From Vreelandella profundi (GTDB lineage Bacteria > Pseudomonadota > Gammaproteobacteria > Pseudomonadales > Halomonadaceae), in NCBI RefSeq assembly GCF_019722725.1, contig NZ_CP077941.1, positions 2,728,001 to 2,792,000 on the forward strand: 64,000 bases of DNA, in the 5' to 3' direction. The position numbers were made by a program, and so were the translations under genes. A model generated the notes under the pieces. It saw nothing but the letters and a program-made list of their open reading frames with translations. It made no database searches and was not told the DNA's origin. Below, in pieces: positions 51,532 through 61,849 of this stretch (its first letter is position 1; each line of letters begins with the position of its first letter).

Positions 51532-54500
51532 ATGTTTCACGGCGGGCTACTGGTCGCGGTATCGTTACTCTATATTGCCGTTTTGTTCTGCATAGCATGG
51601 TACGGTGACCGCCGAGCGCGCACGCATGGCGCCACCCGGCGGCGTCCGATCATCTATAGCTTAGCGCTGGCGATTTACTGCACCTCCTGGACGTTTTACG
51701 GCGCCGTAGGACAAGCCGCTACAGCCGGCTGGTCGTTCGCCAGCATCTTCGTCGGGCCCATATTAACGTTTTTACTTTTCTGGCCCGTGCTGGCCAAAAT
51801 GATCCGTGTTGCGAAGCATCAAAACGTTACGTCTATTGCCGACTTTATTGCCTCCCGCTACGGCAAAACGCAATCGTTGGCCGCCTTTGCCAGTCTCGTC
51901 GCACTCGTCGGCACCCTTCCCTACATTGCTTTACAGCTTAAAGCGGTTTCCACCACGTTTAGCGTACTCACCGACGCCACGGACGTAACCCATACGCCGC
52001 TGTTTGGCGATACGGCGTTCTACGTCGCCATTGTCATGGCTATTTTTGCGATCTTATTCGGCACCCGGCACACCGATGCCACCGAACATCACGAAGGCTT
52101 AATTCATGCGGTCGCGTTTGAATCGCTGGTCAAGTTACTGGCCTTCGTGGTACTCGGCGCCTTTGTCACCTGGGGTATGTTCGGCGGTCTGGGGGAGTTA
52201 ATGAGCCATGCCGAGAGCCAGCTTCAGCTCCAGCGCCAGCTCGCCAACCAGGATTTTGGCCAAAGCTTCTGGGCACAAACGCTGCTCGCCATGCTGGCGA
52301 TTCTTTGCTTACCGCGCCAATTTCACGTGGCGGTGGTGGAAAACATCCACCCTGACGACGCTTCCAAAGCCCGCTGGCTGTTTCCGCTTTATTTGCTAGC
52401 CATTGCGTTTTTTGTAGTGCCCTTAGCCGCCGCCGGGCTGCTGTTATTTTCCGAAACTGGTATAGAACCTGACACCTACGTACTGGCACTGTCGGTGGCG
52501 TCAGGGCACCAGTGGCTGACGCTACTCACCTTTATTGGCGGGTTTTCTGCTGCAACGGGCATGGTGATTGTCGCCGCGGTGGCGGTATCTATCATGATCT
52601 CCAACGAGATTGTCATTCCAGCGCTGTTCCGCCTGCGCTGGTTTGATACCAAAGCACGCGATTACGGCCGCCTAGTGCTGCGTACTCGCCGCCTGACGAT
52701 TGTCGCTGTACTGGCCATGGCCTACGGTTTTTACCAACTGCTGGCTGAATTCACCTCCCTGGCCTCTATTGGCATGCTGTCGTTTGCGGCCGCCGCGCAG
52801 TTTGCACCGGCAGTGATTGGCGGGCTTTACTGGAAGCGCGGCAATCGGTTCGGGGTTATCGTCGGTATGAACGCAGGCTTCGCGATCTGGGTATATAGCC
52901 TGCTAATGCCCGCCATGATCAATGCTGGCGTGCTGCCAACCCAGTGGCTTGAAGGTGGCCCGTTAGGGCTTAACTGGCTATCGCCAACGGCACTGTTTGG
53001 GCTTAATTTGGGCGATAGCTTTACCCACGGCGTGATGCTGTCACTCGGGATTAACCTGTTTTGCTACATTTTTGTCTCCCAGGTCACCTCTCAGCGAGTA
53101 GTTGAGCGTATTCAGGCGTCACTGTTTGTCGATAGCGTGGAAACACGCCAGACCTCGGTCAACCGCCCCTGGACCGGGGCAACCACCGTAGGCGATTTAA
53201 AAGTGCTCTGTGAGCGTTTTCTAGGCGCCAGCCAAGTGGGCCGCGCCTTTGAAGACTACGCCCGCCGCACGGGCAAACCGTTGGACGACGGCACCCGCGC
53301 ATCGATTGATATTATTCAGTTTACTGAACGCTTTCTGGCCTCGGTTCTCGGCGCGTCATCGGCACGCATAGTGGTTAACTCGGCGCTTCAGGGGCGCGGC
53401 ATCGGCATTTCGGACGTGATTTCAATTGTCGATGAAGCCTCGCAGGTGTTGGAGTTCAACCGAGCGCTGCTGCAGGCCACTATTGAAAATATTAATCAGG
53501 GCATCAGCGTAGTCGATCAAAACCTGCGTCTGGTGGTGTGGAACCAGCGCTATCTGGAGCTATTCCGCTTCCCTGACCACCTCATTCGCGTCGGTGCGCC
53601 GATTGATCGCATCTTCCGCTACAACGCCCATAACAGCGAATATGGCCCCGGAGATCCGGAAGAACACGTCCAGCTACTGCTCGACAACATTCGCGAAGGC
53701 CAGCCCCATCGCTATGTGCGCTATCGCCAGGATGGCAGCGTGCTAGAAGTTCAGGGCAACCCGATGCCGGGGGGCGGTTTTGTTTATACCTATCAGGACA
53801 TTACCCAGCAAAAGCGTATAGAAGAGGCGCTGATCCGCTCGGAAAACAATATCCGAATTTATACCGACAACGTGCCCGCGCTGATCGCCTACTTCGACAA
53901 AGAGTGTCGCTACCTATTTACCAACCGCGCCTACGAGCAGGCCTTTAATATTGATCGCAACGCGGTCATTGGTCGTCGTTTTGAGGACGTGCTTCAGGTC
54001 AAACAGGCCGAGGAGCGCACGCCCTGGGTTACCCGTGCACTAAGCGGGGAGCGCGTGAGTTTTGAAGTCTCGCTGCGCGTTAACGAGGCTATGCGCTATA
54101 TGCTCGTGACCTACACTCCTCACTTTGGCGACAGCCAAACTATTTTGGGTTTCTTTGCCCTTTACCAAGATATTACCGAGCGCCGCCAAGCTGAAATTGC
54201 CCTAGAGGAGACCAACGAAACGCTTGAAGAGCGCGTACGTGAGCGTACTCAGGCGCTTTCGGAGGCCAACGCAGCGCTACGCCAAGAGAACCGCGTACGC
54301 GCGGAGGCAGAGCTCGCCCTGCGCCAAGCTAAACAGCTGGCGGAAGATGCCAACGCTTCTAAAACACGTTTTCTCGCTGCCGCCAGCCATGATTTACTGC
54401 AGCCTTTGAACGCTGCTCGGCTGTTTACCTCGGCACTCATGCAAAATGTCACTAAGCCAGATACACAGCGTATCGTTGGCCATATTGATAACTCGCTTCA

Positions 54501-55473
54501 GGCGGCCGAGGAGCTGCTCAGCACCCTACTGGATATCTCTAAACTGGATGCCGGCGCCTTAACACCACGTCGCAACCACTTCCCGCTGGCGGATATCTTC
54601 CGCCCACTGCGCGCCGAATTTGAGGTAATGGCTGACGACAGAGGGCTGGATTTAGACGTGGTGCCGACTCAGCTATGGGTCGACTCAGATCCTCAGATGC
54701 TGCGGCGTATCGTGCAAAATTTCTTATCTAATGCTATTCGCTACACCCAAGAGGGCCGGGTACTGCTGGGCTGTCGCCGCCAAAACGGCTGGCTCTCTAT
54801 TGAAGTGTGGGACAGCGGTCCTGGCATTCCTGAATCTAAACTGACCGAGATTTTTCAAGAGTTCCGTCGTTTAGATCAAGTTTCGCGGCACAAAGAAAGC
54901 GAAAAGGGATTGGGGCTGGGTCTCTCGATTGCCGACCGCATGAGCCGGGTGCTTGATCACCCTATCAAAGTACGCTCAACGGTAGGCAAAGGCGCGGTTT
55001 TCTCGGTCAGCGTGCCGACAGTCGCCGCCCGGGAAGCCAACGCATCCGATCTAGAGCCTCAAATGCGCCGTGGTGGTCATAAATTGAACGGTACGCGTAT
55101 CGTGTGTATCGACAATGAAACGCTGATTCTAGAAGGCATGACGGCCATGCTAAGCGGGTGGGGCTGCGAAGTGTTTACGGCCACTAGCATTGGGGGAGCA
55201 AAATCCATTCTGCGTAATATGGACGGTGAGCCCGATGCTATTCTGGCTGACTATCACCTGGATAATGAAGTCACTGGTTTGATGGCGCTGGAGGCGCTCA
55301 GCGAGCGCTTTGAAGGGGCAGTGCCAGGCATTGTGATCACCGCAGATCGTACAGAAGTCGTTGCTGAAGAAATCAAACGGGCGGGTTACCAGCTGCTGCT
55401 AAAGCCGGTTAAACCGGCGGCGCTGCGGGCTCTATTGACGCGTACGTTACAGGCCAATCGCGCGGCGCGCTAA
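51532..55473 (+). CDS. crbS: CrbS-like hybrid sensor kinase with SSS transporter domain
   Basis: A 1313-residue hybrid kinase. Residues 1 to about 550 form a sodium:solute symporter-like domain (AVGQAATAGWSFASIFVGP, VTSIADFIASRYGKTQSLAA). Two PAS-like domains follow from about 645 and 765, then a coiled coil (ETNETLEERVRERTQALSEA). The histidine kinase has H953 (AASHDLLQPLNAARLF) and ATPase boxes near NFLSNAIRYT and GLGLGLSIADRMS. A REC domain with D1240 (AILADYHLDNE) ends the protein. This architecture is that of CrbS/MxtR, which with CrbR controls acs. The adjacent crbR and acs fit. Confidence 0.93.
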   Translation: MFHGGLLVAVSLLYIAVLFCIAWYGDRRARTHGATRRRPIIYSLALAIYCTSWTFYGAVGQAATAGWSFASIFVGPILTFLLFWPVLAKMIRVAKHQNVTSIADFIASRYGKTQSLAAFASLVALVGTLPYIALQLKAVSTTFSVLTDATDVTHTPLFGDTAFYVAIVMAIFAILFGTRHTDATEHHEGLIHAVAFESLVKLLAFVVLGAFVTWGMFGGLGELMSHAESQLQLQRQLANQDFGQSFWAQTLLAMLAILCLPRQFHVAVVENIHPDDASKARWLFPLYLLAIAFFVVPLAAAGLLLFSETGIEPDTYVLALSVASGHQWLTLLTFIGGFSAATGMVIVAAVAVSIMISNEIVIPALFRLRWFDTKARDYGRLVLRTRRLTIVAVLAMAYGFYQLLAEFTSLASIGMLSFAAAAQFAPAVIGGLYWKRGNRFGVIVGMNAGFAIWVYSLLMPAMINAGVLPTQWLEGGPLGLNWLSPTALFGLNLGDSFTHGVMLSLGINLFCYIFVSQVTSQRVVERIQASLFVDSVETRQTSVNRPWTGATTVGDLKVLCERFLGASQVGRAFEDYARRTGKPLDDGTRASIDIIQFTERFLASVLGASSARIVVNSALQGRGIGISDVISIVDEASQVLEFNRALLQATIENINQGISVVDQNLRLVVWNQRYLELFRFPDHLIRVGAPIDRIFRYNAHNSEYGPGDPEEHVQLLLDNIREGQPHRYVRYRQDGSVLEVQGNPMPGGGFVYTYQDITQQKRIEEALIRSENNIRIYTDNVPALIAYFDKECRYLFTNRAYEQAFNIDRNAVIGRRFEDVLQVKQAEERTPWVTRALSGERVSFEVSLRVNEAMRYMLVTYTPHFGDSQTILGFFALYQDITERRQAEIALEETNETLEERVRERTQALSEANAALRQENRVRAEAELALRQAKQLAEDANASKTRFLAAASHDLLQPLNAARLFTSALMQNVTKPDTQRIVGHIDNSLQAAEELLSTLLDISKLDAGALTPRRNHFPLADIFRPLRAEFEVMADDRGLDLDVVPTQLWVDSDPQMLRRIVQNFLSNAIRYTQEGRVLLGCRRQNGWLSIEVWDSGPGIPESKLTEIFQEFRRLDQVSRHKESEKGLGLGLSIADRMSRVLDHPIKVRSTVGKGAVFSVSVPTVAAREANASDLEPQMRRGGHKLNGTRIVCIDNETLILEGMTAMLSGWGCEVFTATSIGGAKSILRNMDGEPDAILADYHLDNEVTGLMALEALSERFEGAVPGIVITADRTEVVAEEIKRAGYQLLLKPVKPAALRALLTRTLQANRAAR

Positions 55474-55481
55474 GCGCCGCG
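55461..55481. terminator. GC-rich hairpin at the end of crbS
   Basis: CGCGGCGC (55461-55468) pairs with 55474-55481, the loop containing the crbS TAA stop. It lies between the convergent crbS and crbR genes, 26 bases apart, and could block transcription in both directions. There is no T-run. Confidence 0.5.
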
Positions 55482-55499
55482 TAACGTGCTAGTAAGCGT

Positions 55500-56162
55500 T
55501 TACGATGCAACCTTCGGTGGTTCAACTTCTAACTTCTGGGCAGCAATCACGGCCTGGGTACGCGAGTGCACGCCCAGCTTACGCAAAATCGCGGTCACGT
55601 GTGCTTTGATCGTCGCTTCCGAAACGCTCAGCTCGTAGGCGATCTGTTTGTTCAGCAGCCCTTCCGTCAGCATATTCAGTACGCGAAATTGCTGCGGGGT
55701 TAGCGAAGCAATCGCTTCAGCAAAGCGCGACTCCTCTTCACTGGTTTCTTCCAGCACGTTGGCCAATGCTTCGGGCAACCATACTTCACCCTTAAGAATT
55801 TCACCGACGGCCTCAGCAATTAGTTGTAGAGACGAAGATTTAGGGATAAAACCCGACGCGCCGTAGTCAATAGCACGACGAACGACATAAGGCTCGTCGC
55901 TTCCAGAGACGACGGCAACGGGAATATCGGGCATTTGACCACGCAATTGAATCAAGCCAGAGAAGCCATGAGCGCCCGGCATATGCAGATCCAAGAGAAT
56001 CAAATCAGCATCAGGGTGGCGATTCACCACTTCATTAGTGGCTTCCATGGTATCCGCTTCGACAATTTCCGCCTGGGGGGCAAGCTGGCGTAACGCTTGT
56101 GTCAGCGCTGCGCGAAAAAGCGGGTGATCGTCAGCGACGATAAACTTATGGGCTACTGCCAT
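55500..56162 (-). CDS. crbR: CrbR-like LuxR-family response regulator
   Basis: A 220-residue response regulator. The receiver domain starts MAVAHKFIVADDHPLFRAAL, with the phospho-acceptor in LILLDLHMPGAHG. The C-terminal LuxR helix-turn-helix reads LTPQQFRVLNMLTEGLLNKQ and VSEATIKAHVTAIL. The start at 56162 follows GGAGGAATATCC; the open frame to 56264 is not receiver-like. Convergent with crbS and 239 bases downstream of acs, it is the expected CrbR that activates acs and acetate uptake genes. Confidence 0.93.
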   Translation of the reverse strand: MAVAHKFIVADDHPLFRAALTQALRQLAPQAEIVEADTMEATNEVVNRHPDADLILLDLHMPGAHGFSGLIQLRGQMPDIPVAVVSGSDEPYVVRRAIDYGASGFIPKSSSLQLIAEAVGEILKGEVWLPEALANVLEETSEEESRFAEAIASLTPQQFRVLNMLTEGLLNKQIAYELSVSEATIKAHVTAILRKLGVHSRTQAVIAAQKLEVEPPKVAS

Positions 56163-56344
56163 GGATATTCCTCCGGTTCCTTGAGCAGCGGGGCTGTCTG
56201 CCACCCCGACGCTAGGCTCTTGCGGTTGTGAAGCATGGTACCCCATGGGCCTCATCATGCCCAAGCATCACATGCACAATTTGTAATGGGTCGATCGTAC
56301 CATTGAAAACTCATACAAAGAAAAATTCATATCAACAAACACAG

Positions 56345-56372
56345 CAGTGCCGACCTAATCAGGTCGGCACTG
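56345..56372 (-). terminator. Terminator of acs
   Basis: CAGTGCCGACCT (56345-56356) pairs perfectly with 56361-56372 around a 4-base loop, 29 bases after the acs stop. T-rich sequence (CTGTGTTTGTTG) follows on the minus strand. Confidence 0.8.
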
Positions 56373-56401
56373 TTCACTTCAACAACGTGCTATAGCGAGC
56401 G

Positions 56402-58351
56402 TTATTGATTCGCGCGATGTTCAATCAGCTCGTCGACCACTGACGGATCAGCCAGGGTGCTGGTATCACCTAGCCCATCGCACTCGTTGGCGGCAATCTT
56501 GCGCAGTATGCGCCGCATGATTTTCCCTGAGCGCGTTTTTGGTAGCCCTGGCGCCCACTGAATGACATCCGGCGATGCAATCGGCCCGATATCTTTACGA
56601 ACCCACTGGGTCAGCTCTTTTTTGAGCTCGTCAGTCTCCTCGATACCGTCATTCAAGGTGACATAGATATAGATCCCCTGCCCCTTAATATCATGCGGAA
56701 AGCCTACCACGGCCGCTTCAGCAACGGCGCTATGCGCTACCAATGATGACTCAATCTCGGCGGTGCCCATACGGTGACCCGACACGTTGAGCACGTCATC
56801 AACGCGCCCGGTGATCCAATAGTAGTCATCCTCATCACGTCGGCAGCCGTCACCCGTGAAATACATGCCGTCATAGGTCGAAAAGTAGGTCTGAATAAAA
56901 CGCTCGTGATCATTCCAGATAGAGCGCGCCTGCCCCGGCCAAGAATCGAGAATCACCAAATTACCTTCGGTGGCACCCTCAAGAATCTTGCCTTCATTGT
57001 CGACTAGTGCTGGCTTCACGCCAAAAAACGCCGTCGTGGCCGAGCCAGGCTTCAGCGGCGTGGCGCCCGGCAGCGGGGCAATCATGATGCCGCCAGTTTC
57101 GGTTTGCCACCAGGTATCGACAACCGGGCATTGCTCATTGCCAATTATCCGATAGAACCATTCCCAGGCTTCCGGATTGATCGGCTCACCCACAGAGCCA
57201 AGCAGGCGCAGGCTGTCACGCTTGCTCGAATCCATAACGCTGTCGCCGTGCGCCATTAATGCACGCACCGCCGTGGGCGCAGTATAAAGAATATTAACGT
57301 TGTGCTTATCAACGATCTCGCCCATCCGACCGTGGGTCGGATAGCTCGGCACGCCTTCAAACATAAGGGTCGTCGCGCCGTTCGCTAACGGGCCATATAC
57401 GATATAGCTGTGCCCGGTTACCCAGCCCACATCCGCCGTGCACCAGTAAACTTCACCGTCCTGGTAGTCAAACACATACTGGTGGGTCATCGCGGCGTAG
57501 GTCAGGTAGCCACCGGTGGTGTGCTTGAGTCCTTTCGGCGCGCCGGTGGAGCCTGAGGTATACAGAATAAACAGCGGGTCTTCCGCGCCCATGGCTTCGG
57601 GTTCGCACTCGCTTGACTGTTTGTCGACAAGCACATCAAACCAAATATCACGATCATCGTTCCAATCAATGTCACCGCCGGTACGCTTCACTACCAGCAC
57701 GTTTTTGCATACGTCAGTGCCTTCGCGAGTCAGTGCAGAATCCACGTTTTCTTTAAGCGGCACGTGCTTGCCGCCACGCACCGACTCATCGGCGGTGATC
57801 ACAAGTTTGGAATCCGAGCCGATAACGCGCTGGGCAACCGCATCTGGAGAGAAGCCGCCAAATACCACCGAGTGCACCGCACCGATGCGCGCACAGGCAA
57901 GCATCGCCATCGCGGCCTCAGGAATCATCGGCATATACAGCGTGACGGTATCGCCCTTGCCAATCCCCAGCTCTTTTAGCGCGTTGGCTAGCTGGTTCGT
58001 ACGCGCGTACAGCTCACGATAGCTAATGTGCTTGGATTCATTGGGGTTATCGCCCTCCCAAATAATCGCGGCTTGATCACCACGCGTCTCTAAGTGGCGG
58101 TCCAAACAGTTGGCGCTGACGTTAAGCAACCCATCTTCAAACCAACGGATATCAACGTTGTCACGCGCAAAGGAAGTGTTTTTGATCTTAGTAGGCGCCT
58201 TAATCCAGTCAAGGCGCTGGGCCTGCTCAGCCCAGAAGGCTTCCGGATCGTCCAGCGACTGCTGATACATGGCCTCATACTTGGCTTTGTCGGCCCATGC
58301 TTTGGCGGCGAATTCGTCGCGCACCGGATAGACTTTCTGTTGATTGCTCAT
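56402..58351 (-). CDS. acs: Acetyl-CoA synthetase
   Basis: Activates acetate to acetyl-CoA through acetyl-AMP. The 649 residues match the usual length. The ATP loop is [20 protein letters not shown]. Further motifs are [30 protein letters not shown] and the C-terminal [11 protein letters not shown] with K610, the lysine acetylated in other Acs proteins. It should be controlled by CrbSR encoded next door. The 224-base upstream region (58352-58575) shows no motif I can name. Confidence 0.97.
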   Translation of the reverse strand: MSNQQKVYPVRDEFAAKAWADKAKYEAMYQQSLDDPEAFWAEQAQRLDWIKAPTKIKNTSFARDNVDIRWFEDGLLNVSANCLDRHLETRGDQAAIIWEGDNPNESKHISYRELYARTNQLANALKELGIGKGDTVTLYMPMIPEAAMAMLACARIGAVHSVVFGGFSPDAVAQRVIGSDSKLVITADESVRGGKHVPLKENVDSALTREGTDVCKNVLVVKRTGGDIDWNDDRDIWFDVLVDKQSSECEPEAMGAEDPLFILYTSGSTGAPKGLKHTTGGYLTYAAMTHQYVFDYQDGEVYWCTADVGWVTGHSYIVYGPLANGATTLMFEGVPSYPTHGRMGEIVDKHNVNILYTAPTAVRALMAHGDSVMDSSKRDSLRLLGSVGEPINPEAWEWFYRIIGNEQCPVVDTWWQTETGGIMIAPLPGATPLKPGSATTAFFGVKPALVDNEGKILEGATEGNLVILDSWPGQARSIWNDHERFIQTYFSTYDGMYFTGDGCRRDEDDYYWITGRVDDVLNVSGHRMGTAEIESSLVAHSAVAEAAVVGFPHDIKGQGIYIYVTLNDGIEETDELKKELTQWVRKDIGPIASPDVIQWAPGLPKTRSGKIMRRILRKIAANECDGLGDTSTLADPSVVDELIEHRANQ

Positions 58352-58575
58352 GACATTGCCTCTGTCCGTGAAAATGCACTTTCTAAATAAATGATCTTGC
58401 TAAAGAAACTGTCGTCGACGCGCGTCTTTATGAACTGCTTTATGACGTGGACTGATGATTATCAGGCCTATCGACTACTAATAAGGTTCCCCTAGCATAA
58501 ACCTCCGCGAGCAAGCTTCCCTTTAGACATTGGTATTAACAAATTTTTCTTAAAAAACGGATACTTACATTCCAA

Positions 58576-59124
58576 TCACAGCGTATCTTCTGGCGTGTAG
58601 ACCAAGGTCTTAACACAGTGTCGGCAGCGATACCCACGTCCACTTGCCGCTAGCGCGTGGCGCCTGGGTGTAAAACGATGAATTCGACAGCCGCACTGAT
58701 AGCGATACGGCGCAGACTGCGCCTGCTGAATATCGAACTGATGCGTCACGCTGGGCGCCAAACCGAACAGATCCCGCATCACCGTTTTCCACTCACGCCC
58801 GTGAGGCTTCAAGCGTGGACCATTATCTAAATGAAATACCAGCCAGTGGGCCATTTCATGGGGAATAACGTCATCAAAAAAAGCCGTGCGGTTTTCACTC
58901 AGCAGCACCGGGTTTAAGCGTAAGCCGCCCCGGCTGAGATGCGCCTGCCCAGCACAGGCACCACGCAAGTCAAACCAAACCTTTGGGGCGGGTAGCGGCG
59001 GGCACACCTCGCAGCAGCGTTGCCACGCCTGCTCTACGCGCACGCGCGCGGCATGGTGCAAATCGGTTGTCGTCATGGCGGCCAGTTCGGCAGCAGGCCA
59101 TGGAGGCAGAGGTATAGTACTCAT
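58576..59124 (-). CDS. sprT: SprT family zinc metalloprotease-like protein
   Basis: A 182-residue SprT-like protein with the zinc motif HEMAH (89-93), a further histidine in LKPHGREW (H108) and a C-terminal zinc ribbon (C144, C146, C167, C170). Length and order match E. coli SprT, whose eukaryotic relatives (SPRTN) repair DNA-protein crosslinks. The bacterial function is little known. It is divergent from the YecA-like gene with an 87-base gap. Confidence 0.92.
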   Translation of the reverse strand: MSTIPLPPWPAAELAAMTTTDLHHAARVRVEQAWQRCCEVCPPLPAPKVWFDLRGACAGQAHLSRGGLRLNPVLLSENRTAFFDDVIPHEMAHWLVFHLDNGPRLKPHGREWKTVMRDLFGLAPSVTHQFDIQQAQSAPYRYQCGCRIHRFTPRRHALAASGRGYRCRHCVKTLVYTPEDTL

Positions 59125-59211
59125 TAGTGATAAACTAGCCGTAATAGGTACACGTTGATAGGGATACAGAGTATCCGATGATGACCGATTCGCATTAATG
59201 AGGCTTTACTC

Positions 59212-59871
59212 ATGGCAGAGCGTAGCGACACCCAAGAACCAAACACGCCACCGCAGCCACTGCTCGACGATGAGCAGCTGGATAGATTGGACGACTTCCT
59301 TGCTTCAGATCAAGTGGATGAAGACGCCCTGGATCTCATCTCCGCCCATGGTTTCTTAGTCGCGCTTGCCGTCGCGCCTAGTGAACTGCCGCCCGACCAG
59401 TGGCTGGCCGAGCTGTTTCAAGGTGAGCCGCGTTACGCCGACGACGCCGAGCGCGATGAGATTATTACGCTGCTTACCCTGCTGCGTGACAATGCGGTGG
59501 CGGTACTGGAACAAGGCGGATTACCGGAACTGCCTTTCGAGCTGACGCTCGGCGGCGAACCCGCAGAAGAGACTCCAATTGGCGACTGGTGTGCGGGCTT
59601 CATGGAAGGCGTCTTCAGCGATGAGAGCGCCTGGTTCCAGGACGATGAAGAGGCTGCGGCCACCCTACTACTGCCGTTCATGCTGCTATCGGGCCTGTTC
59701 GACGACGAGCCAGACATGGTCGAGCTGGCCAAGGACCAGCAGCGCCAAGAGTCGCTAGTGGTACAGTTGCCGGAGCTGGTGCTGGATCTTTATCTGCACT
59801 ACCGCGTACCGCCGGAAACGCCCAAGCCTAAACCGCGCAAGAAAACTCCCGCTAAAGGTAAAAAACGCTAG
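59212..59871 (+). CDS. YecA/UPF0149 family protein
   Basis: A 219-residue acidic protein of the YecA/UPF0149 (YgfB) family. It shows LDDEQLDRLDDFLASDQVDE, then LISAHGFLVALAVAPSELPP and GDWCAGFMEGVFSD. The C-terminal tail is lysine/proline-rich (PKPKPRKKTPAKGKKR) where related proteins may carry a SEC-C zinc motif, which is absent here. Function unknown. It is probably a single-gene unit. Confidence 0.88.
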   Translation: MAERSDTQEPNTPPQPLLDDEQLDRLDDFLASDQVDEDALDLISAHGFLVALAVAPSELPPDQWLAELFQGEPRYADDAERDEIITLLTLLRDNAVAVLEQGGLPELPFELTLGGEPAEETPIGDWCAGFMEGVFSDESAWFQDDEEAAATLLLPFMLLSGLFDDEPDMVELAKDQQRQESLVVQLPELVLDLYLHYRVPPETPKPKPRKKTPAKGKKR

Positions 59872-59900
59872 GCGCTCTTGAACATCTCCAACCGCTGATC

Positions 59901-59946
59901 TTAAGAGCTGGTTTTAAGAGCTGGCTTCAAGAGCTACTCTCAAGCG
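59901..59946. repeat. Short direct repeats of about 13-14 bases
   Basis: TTAAGAGCTGGTTT-like units occur about three times between the YecA-like and clsB genes, the last diverged. They are part of a wider pattern of short tandem duplications in this genome. Confidence 0.6.
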
Positions 59947-61068
59947 CTATTTGATACGCGTCACCGCCGCATCTAGAATTCCATAGATCCACTCTTTGGC
60001 GCGCTGCCCCCAGGGCCGCGCTGCCCACGTGGCCGCATCCACTTCTTGGCTGGTGGCAAAGTTGCGCTCAAACAGCTGGCGTACTTCCGTTGCCAGCCGT
60101 GGGTCCATTACCTCTTGATTGGCCTCTAGGTTCCAGTGCAAGTTCCAGTGATCAAAATTACACGAACCGATACTTATCCACTCGTCGGCGAGTACAAACT
60201 TGGCATGAATAAACGTCGGCTGGAATTCAAAAATACGCACTCCGGCCTTAAGCATCGTCTGATAAAAACGCTGGCCGGCAAAACGAACGCCAGGGTGATC
60301 ATGCTTGGCACCGGGCAGCAGCAAGCGCACATCAACACCGCGCCGCGCCGCTCGAACTAAGCGGCGGCGCAGGGCAAACGTTGGCACAAAATACGGTGTG
60401 CATAGCCACAGCTGCGTTTTGGCGTTATTCACACGCCCGTGCAATGAATGACGAATGGCTTGATAACGATAGCCCCGTGCCGACATCGCACGCCCTGGCA
60501 TGCCGTTAGGCTGTTCCTGCGGCTCGCGCCTTTCAGGCAGGCCGACCGCACGTTCATCACCCTTTTCGGCGCGCGTTAGCCGCGAATGCCACAGCCGCCG
60601 AAACAGCAGCTCCCAGTCAGCCACTACCGGCCCCTCAATACGCAGCGCAATCTCGTACCAGGCATTGAGAAACTCATCGACCGCGCCAAAACCACCGGTA
60701 AACGCTATCTCACCGTCTATCACGACAATTTTACGGTGGTCGCGGCTTAAGTTCAGCGCTAAAGAGTGAAAGCCCAGCGGATTAAAAAAGCGCAGCTGCA
60801 CGCCGCCCTGCTTCAACCGCTGCCGGTCATCGTTGGACAGCCCCATCGAACCGTAGCCATCAAGCAGTAGGCAGACGCAGACCCCGCGCCCTGCTGCGTC
60901 AATGAGCGTATCAATAGCCTGACTAGCCAGCTCACCCGACTCCATCAGATAAAGCTCTACCAGCACATAGTGCTGCGCGGCATTAACCGCTTCAAGCATG
61001 GCTGGCAGAAAGCGCGTGGCTTCTGGCAGTAGCGTAAATTGATTCCCTTCTCGCCACGCATTCTGCAT
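59947..61068 (-). CDS. clsB: Cardiolipin synthase-like phospholipase D protein (ClsB type)
   Basis: A 373-residue PLD-superfamily enzyme with two HKD motifs: H111/K113/D118 (SRDHRKIVVIDGEIAFTGG) and H288/K290/D295 (FIHAKFVLADEWISIGS). It condenses phospholipids to cardiolipin at the inner membrane, and ClsB-like members can also make phosphatidylglycerol. The protein lacks the N-terminal membrane helices of ClsA, which supports the ClsB assignment. The length is slightly below that of E. coli ClsB. Confidence 0.92.
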   Translation of the reverse strand: MQNAWREGNQFTLLPEATRFLPAMLEAVNAAQHYVLVELYLMESGELASQAIDTLIDAAGRGVCVCLLLDGYGSMGLSNDDRQRLKQGGVQLRFFNPLGFHSLALNLSRDHRKIVVIDGEIAFTGGFGAVDEFLNAWYEIALRIEGPVVADWELLFRRLWHSRLTRAEKGDERAVGLPERREPQEQPNGMPGRAMSARGYRYQAIRHSLHGRVNNAKTQLWLCTPYFVPTFALRRRLVRAARRGVDVRLLLPGAKHDHPGVRFAGQRFYQTMLKAGVRIFEFQPTFIHAKFVLADEWISIGSCNFDHWNLHWNLEANQEVMDPRLATEVRQLFERNFATSQEVDAATWAARPWGQRAKEWIYGILDAAVTRIK

Positions 61069-61093
61069 GGGTACTCCTTACTTTACCGATGAG

Positions 61094-61849
61094 CTAGCGT
61101 ACTAACGAACGATGGACGTATAAATCATAGCGACTGGTTTTGCCTTCTAGCGTGTGCTGAGGCGCAGGCCCAGCAATAGGCGGCGCCTTGCGTGGACGCT
61201 TCACAACCACGCGATGAGTCGCCACATCAAGCGCGGCTTCAAGCAGCCGCGGGGCATCGTTATCATCACCGGCGAGCTCGCGAAACAGGCGCATCTCTTT
61301 TTTCACCAGCGCAGACTTCTCACGGTGGGGAAACATAGGGTCAAGATGTATCACCTGCGGCGTAAAACAGGCGCTGGTAACCAGCGCCGCCAGCGATTGA
61401 GCAGCATCGCCGTGTGCGAGCCTCATGCGTGCGGCAATATCTGCCGTTTCGCTATGCTTCAACGCCCGCTCCAGACCATCTTTCAACAGCGCGGCAATCG
61501 CCGCTACCCGCTCAATTAACAGCACCTGCGCACCGAGACTTGCGAGCACAAAAGCATCGCGGCCCAGCCCTGCAGTCGCATCAACAATGCTGGGTGATAC
61601 GCCCTTACTCAGCCCGCAGGCTTTGGCGACTAGCTGACCACGCCCACCGCCAAAGCGGCGTCGATGGGCAGCCTTGCCCGCCGTAAAATCAACGCTTAGC
61701 GGCTTCCCGTAACGCGCTTCATCACCCACCAGCGCCAGCCCTGCATCGCCGTGTATCAAGCGCAGTCCCGCTGGCAAAGCGATATGTTTAACATCCAGCT
61801 CTACATTGCCCTCAACATCACTCTCAACGTCATCCTCAACACCGTTCAT
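61094..61849 (-). CDS. rsmJ: 16S rRNA (guanine(1516)-N(2))-methyltransferase
   Basis: A SAM-dependent methyltransferase of about 251 residues acting on G1516 of 16S rRNA. It has [20 protein letters not shown] (SAM motif I) and [20 protein letters not shown]. The ATG at 61849 overlaps the tsaB stop as ATGA, so the two are translationally coupled. The first 20 residues contain an acidic tandem expansion ([14 protein letters not shown]) produced by a 12-base repeat, not expected in the family. Confidence 0.95.
   Translation of the reverse strand: MNGVEDDVESDVEGNVELDVKHIALPAGLRLIHGDAGLALVGDEARYGKPLSVDFTAGKAAHRRRFGGGRGQLVAKACGLSKGVSPSIVDATAGLGRDAFVLASLGAQVLLIERVAAIAALLKDGLERALKHSETADIAARMRLAHGDAAQSLAALVTSACFTPQVIHLDPMFPHREKSALVKKEMRLFRELAGDDNDAPRLLEAALDVATHRVVVKRPRKAPPIAGPAPQHTLEGKTSRYDLYVHRSLVR
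61809..61844. repeat. 12-base tandem repeat inside the rsmJ 5' end
   Basis: CCCTCAACATCA, CTCTCAACGTCA and TCCTCAACACCG are successive 12-base units, with a weaker unit before them. The period is a multiple of three, so the reading frame is kept and an acidic peptide is lengthened. Confidence 0.75.
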
